Below are positions 44,096 to 53,530 of a stretch of 64,000 bases of DNA, piece by piece. Source of the DNA: Enterococcus faecalis_A. GTDB lineage: Bacteria; Bacillota; Bacilli; Lactobacillales; Enterococcaceae. The position numbers and the translations under genes are program-made. The notes under the pieces are model-generated. The model had not been told where the DNA came from and made no database searches. It saw nothing but the letters and a program-made list of their open reading frames with translations. Position 1 is the first letter of the stretch; every line of letters begins with the position of its first letter. The DNA is taken from assembly GCA_051295955.1 (NCBI GenBank), contig JBPDWA010000002.1, forward strand, positions 124,001 to 188,000, in the 5' to 3' direction.

Positions 44096-44833
44096 TTAAA
44101 TATTTAATACTTTATCCAAAAAGTCTTTCGTTCTTGGATTTTGAGGATTTTCAAAGACTTGTTGTGGCGTGCCGTCTTCTAAGAAGTTACCACCGTCGAT
44201 AAACATAACACGGTTGGCTACTTCTTTAGCAAAGCCCATTTCATGAGTAACAATCACCATCGTCATTCCTTGTTGAGCTAAATCTTTCATAACATTTAAG
44301 ACATCGCCCACCATTTCTGGATCAAGAGCAGAAGTTGGTTCATCAAACAACATAATATCAGGATTCATGGCCAATGCTCGAGCAATGGCAACCCGCTGTT
44401 TTTGACCTCCGGAAAGAGATTCAGGATAAGCATCCTTTTTATCAACTAGTCCAACTTGTTTCAAAAGCGCTAATGCTTTTGTTTCAGCTTCTTGCTTAGA
44501 CAAACGCCCCAAATCTGTGGGAGCAAGTATGATATTTTGCAAGATTGTCAGATGAGGGAATAAATTAAAGTGTTGGAACACCATTCCAATATGTTGTCGT
44601 ACTTTATTGATGTCAGTATTTTTATCAGTTAAATTAGCGCCATCAATAATAATATCTCCGCTTGTTGCTTCTTCTAATTGGTTTAGGCAACGTAAAAAGG
44701 TACTTTTTCCAGAACCTGAAGGGCCGATGACGCAAACGACCTCCCCCTCTTTAATGGCTACATTGATATCATTTAACACCGTGTGGTCGCCGTATTTTTT
44801 TACTAAATGTTCAACTAAAATCTTTTCAGTCAT
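44096..44833 (-). CDS. glnQ: Glutamine/polar amino acid ABC transporter ATPase
   Basis: A 245-aa ABC ATPase: Walker A GPSGSGKST, Q-loop, signature LSGGQKQRVAIARAL, Walker B IMLFDEPTSALD and H-loop VTHEM. Its ATG immediately follows the TAA of the fused permease gene (TAAATG), so they form one transcript and one transporter for glutamine and related amino acids. Confidence 0.95.
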   Translation of the reverse strand: MTEKILVEHLVKKYGDHTVLNDINVAIKEGEVVCVIGPSGSGKSTFLRCLNQLEEATSGDIIIDGANLTDKNTDINKVRQHIGMVFQHFNLFPHLTILQNIILAPTDLGRLSKQEAETKALALLKQVGLVDKKDAYPESLSGGQKQRVAIARALAMNPDIMLFDEPTSALDPEMVGDVLNVMKDLAQQGMTMVIVTHEMGFAKEVANRVMFIDGGNFLEDGTPQQVFENPQNPRTKDFLDKVLNI

Positions 44834-46996
44834 TTACTTCACCTTCTTTTCAAGTACTTTTGCTAATTTAGTAAGACTGGTAATTAAAAGTAAATACATT
44901 ATGGCAATTAAGAAGTAAACCATTGTACTTTGTAAATTTCTGGCTACAATAATTTTTCCGGTTTGCAACAATTCGATCAAGCCAATTGCTGAAAGAATGG
45001 TAGTATCTTTTAAGGAAATTACAAATTGGTTAACAAACGAAGGAATCATAATTCTCACAGCTTGCGGTAAAATAATTTTTTGCATGGTTCTGCCATATGA
45101 AAGACCTAAACTCCGAGAAGCTTCCATTTGTCCAGGTGGCACCGCTTTGATACCACCACGAAAAATTTCAGAGATATATGCACTAGCATTTAAGGTTAAT
45201 GTAATAATACCGGCTAAAAAGACGGGAATATTAAAGCCCAACAAACCCGGCATACCGAAGTAAATAAAGAAAGCTAGTACCATCAATGGAATCCCCCGAA
45301 TAATGTCTACATAAATAGTAGCTAAGGCACGTAAGAATTTATTAGGCGAAACGCTGAATAAACCAAAGATCACGCCGACAATTAATGCCAAAACAAAAGA
45401 AATTAAGGTTAACTGGATGGTCATCCATAAACCACTTAGTAATTTAGTCCAATTGTTTTTAATCAACCCAATGAATGTTGATTCATCCGCTGTTGTTTCT
45501 TTGTTACTACCATCTTGAACATATTTGCCAATAATTTCATCGTATTCACCGGTGCGCTTCAATTCATTTAAGCCTTCATTGAACATTTCAATTAGTTCGG
45601 TATTTTGACCTTTCTTCACGGCAAAGCCATAAGAACCACCAGTTTCACGAGGAATTGGTGTGGCTAAGGGCTGTCCTTTTGCAATCCCGTAACCGATGAC
45701 TGGATAATCATCCATCATTGCTTGAATTTCGTTGATTTCTAAAGCGCTGTACAATGCGTCGGTTGTATCCAAATATTTAATACTGTACCCGTACTTGGTT
45801 TGGTTGGCTTCTAAGAAATCAGCACTTTCTGTACCAATTTTGACGCCGACTTTTTTATTTTTTAATTCTTTATAAGAGTTGATATCTTTGTTGTTTTTTT
45901 TGACAGCAATTTGAATGCCACTGTTGAAGTAAGGTTCTGAAAAATCAAAGGACTTTTTCCGCTCATTCGTGATGGTCATCCCGGCAATCATTCCGTCTGC
46001 TTGGCCAGACTCTACAGCTTGCACGGCAGAACTGAAGCCGATAAATTTGAATTCAACATTAAAGCCTTGTAATTTCGCAATACGATTGACTAAGTCAACG
46101 TCAATCCCTTGATACTGTCCATTTGAATTTTGAAATTCAAATGGAGCGAAAGTTGAATCACTGGCAATAACATATTTTTCTTTTTTCGGTTTGATTTTTT
46201 TCATTTCTCCGTTATCAGCAGTATTGGCTTCTGCTCCAGAAGCGATATATTTGCTGACGATTTTGCTGTAGGTGCCGTCTGCTTTGAGTTTTTTCAAACC
46301 AGCGTTAAATTTTTTGATCAGTTCTGGATTTTGCCCTTTTTTAACGGCAAAACCATAAGCGCTGCCTGTTTCTTTTTTGCCTACAAGTTGTAGTTGTTGT
46401 CCATTTTTAATGGCGTAGCCTAGTACCGGATAGTCATCAAAAATAGCATCTGCTTCACCATTGGCTAATGCTTGATATAAACCAGTGGCGTCATCAAAGT
46501 TATGGACAGAGTAGCCGTATTTGTCTTTATTTTTCTCGATAAAAGTAGCACTTTCCGTACCGACTTTTGCTGCGACTGTTTTACCTTTTAAGTCGTCATA
46601 AGATTTGATTTGCTGATTGCCTTTTTTGACGGCCATCTGTAAGCCGCTATCAAAGTAAGGTTCCGAAAAATCAAAGGACTTTTTTCGTTCATCGGTAATA
46701 CTCATGCCGGCGATCATGCCATCTACCTGTTCAGATTGTACAGCTTGAACGGCGCTATCAAAGCCTAACGGTTTTAAAGCAATATCAAACTGTTGATCTT
46801 TAGCAATTGCATTTAATAGATCAACATCAATCCCAATATATTGACCATCAGCATCTTGAAATTCAAACGGTGCAAACGTCAGGTCGGTACCGACGGTATA
46901 TTTTTTAGCTTCCGCATGAGCGGTTGTAACTCCTAAGAATGTTAGCAGAGTTGCCATCAGGATAAAAAACGAAAGTAACAATTGCTTCTTTTTCAT
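44834..46996 (-). CDS. glnP: Fused substrate-binding/permease protein of the glutamine ABC transporter
   Basis: A 720-aa fusion. A signal/anchor segment (about residues 1-28, ending TAHAEA) is followed by two tandem SBP_bac_3 domains (about 32-260 and 275-505, each with TFAPFEFQ, GIDVDLL/V, GMIAGM and RKKSFDFSEPYF). A HisM-type permease domain with about five helices follows (from about 520; EAA loop SLGLSYGRTMQKIILPQA). It resembles two-SBD GlnP of Lactococcus, where the domains differ in affinity. ATG 46996 follows GGGAGGT; an upstream in-frame ATG at 47029 lacks a ribosome binding site. Confidence 0.95.
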   Translation of the reverse strand: MKKKQLLLSFFILMATLLTFLGVTTAHAEAKKYTVGTDLTFAPFEFQDADGQYIGIDVDLLNAIAKDQQFDIALKPLGFDSAVQAVQSEQVDGMIAGMSITDERKKSFDFSEPYFDSGLQMAVKKGNQQIKSYDDLKGKTVAAKVGTESATFIEKNKDKYGYSVHNFDDATGLYQALANGEADAIFDDYPVLGYAIKNGQQLQLVGKKETGSAYGFAVKKGQNPELIKKFNAGLKKLKADGTYSKIVSKYIASGAEANTADNGEMKKIKPKKEKYVIASDSTFAPFEFQNSNGQYQGIDVDLVNRIAKLQGFNVEFKFIGFSSAVQAVESGQADGMIAGMTITNERKKSFDFSEPYFNSGIQIAVKKNNKDINSYKELKNKKVGVKIGTESADFLEANQTKYGYSIKYLDTTDALYSALEINEIQAMMDDYPVIGYGIAKGQPLATPIPRETGGSYGFAVKKGQNTELIEMFNEGLNELKRTGEYDEIIGKYVQDGSNKETTADESTFIGLIKNNWTKLLSGLWMTIQLTLISFVLALIVGVIFGLFSVSPNKFLRALATIYVDIIRGIPLMVLAFFIYFGMPGLLGFNIPVFLAGIITLTLNASAYISEIFRGGIKAVPPGQMEASRSLGLSYGRTMQKIILPQAVRIMIPSFVNQFVISLKDTTILSAIGLIELLQTGKIIVARNLQSTMVYFLIAIMYLLLITSLTKLAKVLEKKVK

Positions 46997-47028
46997 AAAA
47001 TACCTCCCAATTATATACATATTGTACA

Positions 47029-47058
47029 ATTATATAGTAAAAAACAAGCAACTGACAA
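47029..47058 (-). promoter_or_regulatory. Promoter of glnPQ
   Basis: On the minus strand TTGTCA (47053-47058) and TATAAT (47029-47034) with 18-bp spacing, 32 bp before the glnP start. Confidence 0.7.
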
Positions 47059-47203
47059 GCCTGTAGCTCGTAACTTACGAAAAAAAGTTTCTATTTCTGA
47101 CATAAGATGTTAGGAAATATAACATTTATATCAGATAAAAGAAGCAGATTATTAATAGAAGGAAAGGTTTAGAAAAACTTAAAATAAACGGAGAGAAAAG
47201 TAG

Positions 47204-47217
47204 CGAAAGTATGTTCG
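47204..47217. promoter_or_regulatory. LexA (DinR) SOS box of uvrB
   Basis: CGAAAGTATGTTCG matches the Gram-positive SOS consensus CGAAC-N4-GTTCG with one mismatch. It lies six bases upstream of the -10 TATACT, where bound LexA would block the promoter. Confidence 0.85.
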
Positions 47218-47220
47218 GTA

Positions 47221-47229
47221 TGCTATACT
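47221..47229 (+). promoter_or_regulatory. Extended -10 promoter of uvrB
   Basis: TGCTATACT is an extended -10 directly downstream of the SOS box, about 70 bp before the start codon. Confidence 0.7.
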
Positions 47230-47298
47230 AATAGCTAGAGCTTTACTTATTATTATAGGTTGAAAAGAACCGCAACAATTGGTAAGGAGGATGTATCA

Positions 47299-49293
47299 AT
47301 GATTCAAAAGGAAACCTCCAATGAGTTTCAATTGGTTTCAAAATATGAACCTTCCGGTGATCAACCGCAGGCCATTGAACAGCTAGTTGATGGTGTCTTA
47401 GGTGGAGAAAAAGCCCAAGTGTTGCTAGGTGCCACCGGCACAGGGAAAACTTTTACAATTTCTAATGTAATTAAGGAAGTTAATAAACCAACTTTGGTGA
47501 TTGCTCATAATAAAACATTGGCTGGACAGCTGTATGGTGAATTCAAAGAATTTTTCCCTAACAACGCTGTTGAGTATTTTGTCAGTTACTATGATTATTA
47601 TCAGCCGGAAGCGTATGTACCTTCCAGCGACACGTACATTGAAAAAGACGCCAGTATTAACGATGAGATTGACAAACTGCGCCATTCGGCAACTAGTTCG
47701 TTACTGGAACGCAATGATGTTATCGTAGTCGCTTCTGTATCTTGTATCTTTGGTTTGGGTGATCCTAAAGAATATAGTGAACAAGTCGTTTCCTTACGTG
47801 TAGGAATGGAAATTGGTCGTAATCAGCTCCTTAAAAATTTAATTGATATTCAATTTGAACGCAATGACATTGACTTTCAGCGGGGACGGTTCCGTGTCCG
47901 TGGTGATGTTGTGGAAATTTTCCCGGCCTCAAGAGACGAACATGCTTTGCGCGTCGAATTTTTTGGTGATGAAATCGAGCGAATTAGAGAAGTTGATGCC
48001 CTAACAGGTGAGATTGTCGGTGAGACAGAACATGTTGCAATTTTTCCAGCTACTCACTTTGTGACAAACGAAGATCATATGGAGCATGCGATCGGCCAAA
48101 TTCAAGCTGAACTTGATCAGCAACTAAAAGTCTTACGTAGCGAAAATAAATTATTAGAAGCGCAACGTCTTGAGCAAAGAACGAATTATGACATTGAAAT
48201 GATGCGTGAGATGGGCTACACTTCCGGAATTGAAAATTATTCCCGCCATATGGATGGACGAAAAGAAGGTGAGCCGCCTTATACGCTGCTGGACTTTTTC
48301 CCCGATGACTTTCTTTTAGTAATTGATGAATCACATGTGACAATGCCACAAATTAGAGGAATGTACAATGGTGACCGCGCTCGGAAACAAATGCTGGTAG
48401 ATTATGGCTTTCGCTTACCTAGTGCTTTGGACAACCGTCCGTTGCGCTTGGAGGAATTTGAAAAGCATGTCAATCAAGTGGTTTATGTTTCTGCGACACC
48501 GGGTCCTTATGAGGCTGAACAAACAGACACCGTGATCGAACAAATCATTCGACCGACTGGTTTGTTGGATCCGGTAATTGAGATTCGTCCAATTATGGGA
48601 CAAATTGATGATCTGGTGGGTGAAATCAACGAACGAATTGAAAAAGATCAGCGAGTTTTTGTCACAACATTAACAAAAAAAATGGCTGAAGACTTATCGG
48701 ATTACTTTAAAGAACTAGGCTTAAAAGTTAAATACCTTCACAGTGATATCAAAACCTTAGAGCGAACGGAAATCATCCGTGACTTGCGTTTAGGTGAATT
48801 TGATGTTTTGATTGGGATCAATCTGTTACGAGAAGGTTTGGATGTGCCGGAAGTATCATTGATCGCTATTTTAGATGCTGATAAAGAAGGTTTTTTGCGT
48901 AGTGAACGTTCACTGGTTCAAACAATTGGCCGAGCCGCTCGTAATGCCGACGGTAAAGTTATCATGTATGCTGATAAAGTAACCGATTCAATGCAAAAAG
49001 CAATGGATGAAACAGCTCGACGCCGCTCCATTCAGGAAGCATATAACGAAGAACACGGTATCGTTCCGAAAACGATTATTAAAGAAATTCGGGAGCTAAT
49101 CTCAATTTCTAAATCCGTCGAAAAAGGCGAAGGCTTGACGATTGATCGCAATTATCACGAATTAACGCATCAAGAAAAAGCTGACTTGCTGATGAAACTA
49201 GAACAAGAAATGAAAGACGCAGCGAAAGCTCTGGACTTTGAAACAGCTGCTACGTTAAGAGATGCGATCCTAGAAATCAAGTCTGACAAATAA
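47299..49293 (+). CDS. uvrB: Excinuclease ABC subunit B
   Basis: The damage-verification helicase of nucleotide excision repair, loaded by UvrA and recruiting UvrC. The 664-aa protein has Walker A GATGTGKT, the damage-probing beta-hairpin region (YYDYYQPEAYVPSSDTYIEKD), DESHVT, helicase motif VI (GRAARNADG) and a C-terminal UVR coiled motif (AAKALDFETAATLRD). ATG 47299 has AAGGAGG nine bases upstream; an in-frame ATG-less extension from 47260 has none. SOS control is supported by the LexA box. Confidence 0.97.
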   Translation: MIQKETSNEFQLVSKYEPSGDQPQAIEQLVDGVLGGEKAQVLLGATGTGKTFTISNVIKEVNKPTLVIAHNKTLAGQLYGEFKEFFPNNAVEYFVSYYDYYQPEAYVPSSDTYIEKDASINDEIDKLRHSATSSLLERNDVIVVASVSCIFGLGDPKEYSEQVVSLRVGMEIGRNQLLKNLIDIQFERNDIDFQRGRFRVRGDVVEIFPASRDEHALRVEFFGDEIERIREVDALTGEIVGETEHVAIFPATHFVTNEDHMEHAIGQIQAELDQQLKVLRSENKLLEAQRLEQRTNYDIEMMREMGYTSGIENYSRHMDGRKEGEPPYTLLDFFPDDFLLVIDESHVTMPQIRGMYNGDRARKQMLVDYGFRLPSALDNRPLRLEEFEKHVNQVVYVSATPGPYEAEQTDTVIEQIIRPTGLLDPVIEIRPIMGQIDDLVGEINERIEKDQRVFVTTLTKKMAEDLSDYFKELGLKVKYLHSDIKTLERTEIIRDLRLGEFDVLIGINLLREGLDVPEVSLIAILDADKEGFLRSERSLVQTIGRAARNADGKVIMYADKVTDSMQKAMDETARRRSIQEAYNEEHGIVPKTIIKEIRELISISKSVEKGEGLTIDRNYHELTHQEKADLLMKLEQEMKDAAKALDFETAATLRDAILEIKSDK

Positions 49294-49323
49294 CTTAATA
49301 GGAAAAATATCTTGAGAAAGCGT

Positions 49324-49360
49324 AGGCGCAAGGAACAATTCTTTTCCGCGCCTCCTTTTT
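49324..49360 (+). terminator. Terminator between uvrB and uvrA
   Basis: AGGCGC and GCGCCT form a GC-rich stem extended by GGAA/TTCC and followed by CCTTTTT. It separates uvrA from uvrB transcription, at least partly. Confidence 0.78.
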
Positions 49361-49404
49361 ACAAAATTCATAGCTGGAATACTAATGAATCATGAGAAAA
49401 AATA

Positions 49405-49534
49405 TACCGTTCTTCTAGCAAATTCATTTGCGTAGAAAGAAGGGCTAACGGACCTAAAAGATAAAGGAGTACCGTTCTTCTAGCAAATTCATTTGCGTAG
49501 AAAGAAGGGCTAACGGACCTAAAAGATAAAGGAG
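49405..49534 (+). repeat. Perfect 65-bp tandem duplication upstream of uvrA
   Basis: Unit 49405-49469 is followed without gap by an identical unit 49470-49534. Each unit ends in AAAGATAAAGGAG, so the uvrA ribosome binding site is present twice; only the second is correctly spaced from the ATG. Each unit can fold (CCGTT...AACGG, CTTCTA...TAGAA, GCAAA-TTCA-TTTGC). Confidence 0.95.
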
Positions 49535-49541
49535 TACAAGC

Positions 49542-52361
49542 ATGGCAAATGATAAGATTGTAATTCATGGCGCAAGAGCGCATAACTTAAAGGATGTTGA
49601 TGTAACTATACCTCGCGACAAAATGGTAGTAGTCACTGGTTTATCAGGTTCTGGTAAGAGTTCTTTAGCGTTTGATACACTGTATGCAGAAGGTCAAAGA
49701 CGTTATGTAGAAAGTCTTTCTGCGTATGCCCGTCAATTTTTAGGACAAATGGATAAACCGGATGTTGACAGTATTGACGGCTTGAGCCCTGCAATTTCCA
49801 TCGATCAAAAAACAACCAGCAAAAACCCGCGCTCAACTGTCGGTACCGTAACTGAAATTAACGATTATCTGCGCCTGCTCTTCGCTCGTGTCGGACATCC
49901 GATTTGTCCCAATGATCACATTGAAATTACCAGCCAATCGGTAGAACAAATGGTAGACAAGGTTTTAGAGCTACCAGAGCGTACGAAAATTCAAATTTTG
50001 GCACCGATCATTGTTAGAAAAAAAGGACAACATAAAAAGATTTTTGAACTTATTCAGCGAGAAGGCTACGTTCGCTTACGAGTTGATGGAGAAACATACG
50101 ATATCAGTGAAGTACCTGAGCTTGAAAAAAATAAAAAACATGATATCGCCATTGTCATTGACCGGATCGTCGTAAAAGAAGGAATCCGCTCTCGCTTATT
50201 CGATTCTTTTGAAGCTGCTTTGCGTTTAGCTGATGGCTATGCGGTAGTAGATGTAATCGGCCAAGAAGAACTTTTATTTAGTGAACATTATTCTTGTCCG
50301 TATTGTGGTTTTACAGTAGGTGAGCTAGAGCCACGTTTGTTCTCCTTTAATGCGCCGTTTGGAGCTTGTCCGGACTGCGATGGTTTAGGAGTTAAGCTAG
50401 AAGTGGATAAAGATTTAGTGATCCCAGATCCCACAAAAACATTGCGAGAAGGAGCAATCGTTCCTTGGAATCCCATCAGTTCTCAATATTATCCGCAAAT
50501 GTTAGAACAAGCAGCTTTAAGTTTTAATATTGATATGGATACGCCGTTTAATGAATTATCAGAAGCACAACAAGATATTATTTTGAACGGCTCCAATGGG
50601 GAAGTTTTTCATTTTCATTATGAAAATGACTTTGGCGGAGTACGTGACGTAGAAGTTCCCTTTGAAGGGATCCTTAAGAATATCAAACGGCGTTATCATG
50701 AAACAAACAGTGATTTTACCCGTGACCAAATGCGTTTGTATATGACGGAATTAACTTGTCGCAGTTGCCATGGTTATCGATTGAATTCGCAAGCCTTATC
50801 AGTGAAAATTAATGATACCCACATCGGCGAAGTCAGTGAATTAGCGATTAAAAATGCAGTTCAATTCTTTGAAGCGTTAACCTTATCCTCTTCTGAGACC
50901 ATGATTGCTAAACCTATTTTAAAAGAAGTAGAAGATCGCTTAACTTTCTTAAAAAATGTCGGTTTAGATTATTTAACGTTAAGTCGAGCAGCTGGTACTT
51001 TATCCGGAGGAGAAGCACAGCGGATTCGTCTTGCAACGCAAATCGGCTCTAATTTATCAGGTGTACTTTACATTTTAGATGAACCATCCATCGGTTTGCA
51101 TCAAAGAGACAACGATCGTCTGATAGAATCATTGAAAAAAATGCGAGATTTGGGCAATACGTTAATTGTCGTTGAACACGACGAAGATACGATGATGGCT
51201 TCTGATTATCTAATTGATGTTGGTCCTGGAGCAGGCCATCTCGGTGGCGAAATTGTTGCTGTCGGTACGCCGGAAGAAGTAGCAAAAAATCCTAACTCGT
51301 TAACAGGGCAATATTTGTCAGGAAAAAAAGTAATTCCTGTACCAAAAACACGCCGAGAAGGCAATGGTAAGTCCATTAAAATTACTGGTGCTTCAGAAAA
51401 TAATTTAAAAAATGTAGACGTGACTTTTCCCCTAGGAGAATTTATTGCTGTAACGGGTGTTTCCGGTTCAGGGAAAAGTACTTTAGTCAACCAAATTCTT
51501 AAAAAAGCACTGGCTCAAAAATTAAACCGTAATTCAAATAAACCAGGAAAACATAAAAGTATAACTGGATACAAACATATCGAAAAAATTATTGATATCG
51601 ATCAAAGTCCAATTGGCAGGACACCAAGAAGTAATCCGGCTACTTACACCAGTGTTTTTGATGACATTCGTGATTTATTTGCTCAGACCAATGAAGCGAA
51701 GGTACGAGGTTACAAAAAAGGACGTTTTAGTTTTAACGTTAAAGGTGGCCGTTGTGAAGCGTGTCGTGGTGACGGTATTATTAAAATTGAGATGCACTTC
51801 TTGCCGGATGTCTACGTTCCTTGTGAAGTTTGCCACGGCAAACGCTATAATTCAGAAACACTTGAAGTTCATTACAAAGGGAAGAATATTGCTGATATTT
51901 TAGATATGACGGTTGAAGATGCAGTCGAATTTTTCCAAGCAATTCCTAAAATTCATCGGAAGCTACAAACAATTGTCGATGTCGGTTTAGGGTATGTGAC
52001 ATTGGGACAACCGGCCACCACTCTTTCCGGTGGTGAAGCACAGCGTATGAAATTAGCCAGCGAATTGCATAAAAATTCTAATGGGAAAAACTTCTATATC
52101 TTAGATGAACCGACGACCGGACTGCATACAGATGATATTGCACGCTTATTACTAGTTTTAGAACGATTAGTGGCAGCTGGTAATACCGTATTGGTGATTG
52201 AACATAATTTAGATGTTATCAAGTCAGCAGATCATGTGATTGATTTAGGGCCAGAAGGCGGTGACGGTGGAGGTACGATCGTAGCTACCGGCACACCAGA
52301 GACAGTAGCGCAAATCAAAGCCAGCTATACAGGCCAATACTTAAAGCGGGTCTTAAAGTAA
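49542..52361 (+). CDS. uvrA: Excinuclease ABC subunit A
   Basis: The damage-sensing ATPase of nucleotide excision repair. The 939-aa protein has two ABC modules (Walker A GLSGSGKSS near residue 31 and GVSGSGKST near 640; signatures LSGGEAQRIRLA and LSGGEAQRMKLA). It also has zinc-binding clusters (CPYCGF...CPDCDG; CEACRGDG...CEVCHGKRY). The ATG follows AAAGGAG of the second duplicated unit. It ends before a strong terminator. Confidence 0.97.
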   Translation: MANDKIVIHGARAHNLKDVDVTIPRDKMVVVTGLSGSGKSSLAFDTLYAEGQRRYVESLSAYARQFLGQMDKPDVDSIDGLSPAISIDQKTTSKNPRSTVGTVTEINDYLRLLFARVGHPICPNDHIEITSQSVEQMVDKVLELPERTKIQILAPIIVRKKGQHKKIFELIQREGYVRLRVDGETYDISEVPELEKNKKHDIAIVIDRIVVKEGIRSRLFDSFEAALRLADGYAVVDVIGQEELLFSEHYSCPYCGFTVGELEPRLFSFNAPFGACPDCDGLGVKLEVDKDLVIPDPTKTLREGAIVPWNPISSQYYPQMLEQAALSFNIDMDTPFNELSEAQQDIILNGSNGEVFHFHYENDFGGVRDVEVPFEGILKNIKRRYHETNSDFTRDQMRLYMTELTCRSCHGYRLNSQALSVKINDTHIGEVSELAIKNAVQFFEALTLSSSETMIAKPILKEVEDRLTFLKNVGLDYLTLSRAAGTLSGGEAQRIRLATQIGSNLSGVLYILDEPSIGLHQRDNDRLIESLKKMRDLGNTLIVVEHDEDTMMASDYLIDVGPGAGHLGGEIVAVGTPEEVAKNPNSLTGQYLSGKKVIPVPKTRREGNGKSIKITGASENNLKNVDVTFPLGEFIAVTGVSGSGKSTLVNQILKKALAQKLNRNSNKPGKHKSITGYKHIEKIIDIDQSPIGRTPRSNPATYTSVFDDIRDLFAQTNEAKVRGYKKGRFSFNVKGGRCEACRGDGIIKIEMHFLPDVYVPCEVCHGKRYNSETLEVHYKGKNIADILDMTVEDAVEFFQAIPKIHRKLQTIVDVGLGYVTLGQPATTLSGGEAQRMKLASELHKNSNGKNFYILDEPTTGLHTDDIARLLLVLERLVAAGNTVLVIEHNLDVIKSADHVIDLGPEGGDGGGTIVATGTPETVAQIKASYTGQYLKRVLK

Positions 52362-52379
52362 TCTAAACACTGATGATAG

Positions 52380-52422
52380 AATAGCACACCAAAGCCTACT
52401 GCTTTTTGTGTGCTATTTTTCC
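52380..52422 (+). terminator. Terminator of uvrA
   Basis: AATAGCACAC pairs perfectly with GTGTGCTATT and is followed by TTT. Confidence 0.9.
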
Positions 52423-52553
52423 GTATCTGCCTGATAAATCCGTCCTTTGATGTGTCAAAAGGATTGACTAGATCCATTGTTTATCGTACATTGAGAGGAA
52501 CGGTAGGGATAATTTGTTTCTAAACGGATAATGGATAAATAAGGGAGTTGAGT

Positions 52554-53318
52554 ATGAAAAAAACAACAATAATAGCTGGGCTTTTAATCGTTAGTGGGGT
52601 GACGATCCTCTTGTTTATCAATAATTCGATTCAGAGAAAAACAAGCAATGCTCAAACCAAAGTAGAGGTGGTTAAAAAGTTTACTAAGGTCGAATTGGAA
52701 AAAGCAACGAACCTAACCTTGGAACCAAACTCAGTGGATAGCGTTTATAAGGTATTAAAACAACCGACGATATGGCAAAAATTTAACTATACTCAAAAAG
52801 AAGCGCAAAGAATTGGAAGACGTTTCAGCCAAAGTAAGCAACAGGCAACGGCGATTTTGCTAGAAATAGCCAATTCATATAAAGTTCAACTAAAAGTAGT
52901 GATGGCCAAGCATCTAAAAACTCAAAAAGTAAACATAGGTAGTTACTATGCCGAAAACAGGACTACTGATAAGGCCCAACAGCTGGCTAACACTTTCTCA
53001 GAAAAATTACCTGGTATCAAAGAATTGGCGGTTGAAATCGAAGCTAACCATCAAGAAATTGCGTTTGAATATCAAGTGAAATTAAGCCAAAAAGTCCAAG
53101 CGAGTTACACCAATGATTTCGCTAAAAATCATTTGGAAGAAAGCACTGCTCAATCAAAAATTGAAACAGTCATGTCAGGTTTGGACCTTAAAAATAGTAG
53201 TCACGAAGCTATCAAAAATCACGTAATGAAAGCAACGGATTCAGTTGTTAATATTCAAAAATTCAAGCTTAAAGCTGAATTGATCGATCAAAGAATAATT
53301 GAGTTTAAAGAGAAATAA
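52554..53318 (+). CDS. Membrane-anchored extracytoplasmic protein of unknown function
   Basis: A 254-aa protein with an N-terminal hydrophobic anchor (about residues 5-24, TIIAGLLIVSGVTILLFI), no lipobox cysteine and a lysine/glutamine-rich helical ectodomain with pI probably basic. No family recognised. The ATG at 52554 follows AAGGGAG; a TTG at 52548 is also in frame. It stands alone between uvrA and rapZ, with a hairpin after it. Confidence 0.72.
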   Translation: MKKTTIIAGLLIVSGVTILLFINNSIQRKTSNAQTKVEVVKKFTKVELEKATNLTLEPNSVDSVYKVLKQPTIWQKFNYTQKEAQRIGRRFSQSKQQATAILLEIANSYKVQLKVVMAKHLKTQKVNIGSYYAENRTTDKAQQLANTFSEKLPGIKELAVEIEANHQEIAFEYQVKLSQKVQASYTNDFAKNHLEESTAQSKIETVMSGLDLKNSSHEAIKNHVMKATDSVVNIQKFKLKAELIDQRIIEFKEK

Positions 53319-53342
53319 TACTTGTTTTCATTTATAATCTAT

Positions 53343-53387
53343 AAGAATGGGCGCTCTTTTATCAAAGGCAGCTCTATTCTTTTTGTA
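53343..53387 (+). terminator. Terminator after the membrane-anchored protein gene
   Basis: AAGAAT...GCTCTTTT and AAAGGCAGC...ATTCTT form an imperfect long stem followed by TTTT. Confidence 0.6.
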
Positions 53388-53495
53388 CATAAGGGCTTTT
53401 ACTACTGATAATCGAAAGGTAGCAGCGCAAAAATTGTTAATTTTCTTTATAAAAAAGGAGTAATAGTAAAAATACTTTCTTTGATACGCCCGGAA

Positions 53496-53504
53496 TGTTA
53501 TAAT
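53496..53504 (+). promoter_or_regulatory. Extended -10 promoter of rapZ-yvcK-whiA
   Basis: TGTTATAAT is an extended -10 about 27 bp before the rapZ start. Confidence 0.65.
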
Positions 53505-53530
53505 GGAATGACATGTAAGAGGGGAGTGTA

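Noticed and set aside
49405..49534. Short direct repeats considered as a CRISPR remnant
   Set aside because: Two abutting identical units with no spacers and a ribosome binding site inside; this is a tandem duplication. The units at 1770 and 1892 were rejected for the same purpose because the intervening sequence is itself part of a repeat.
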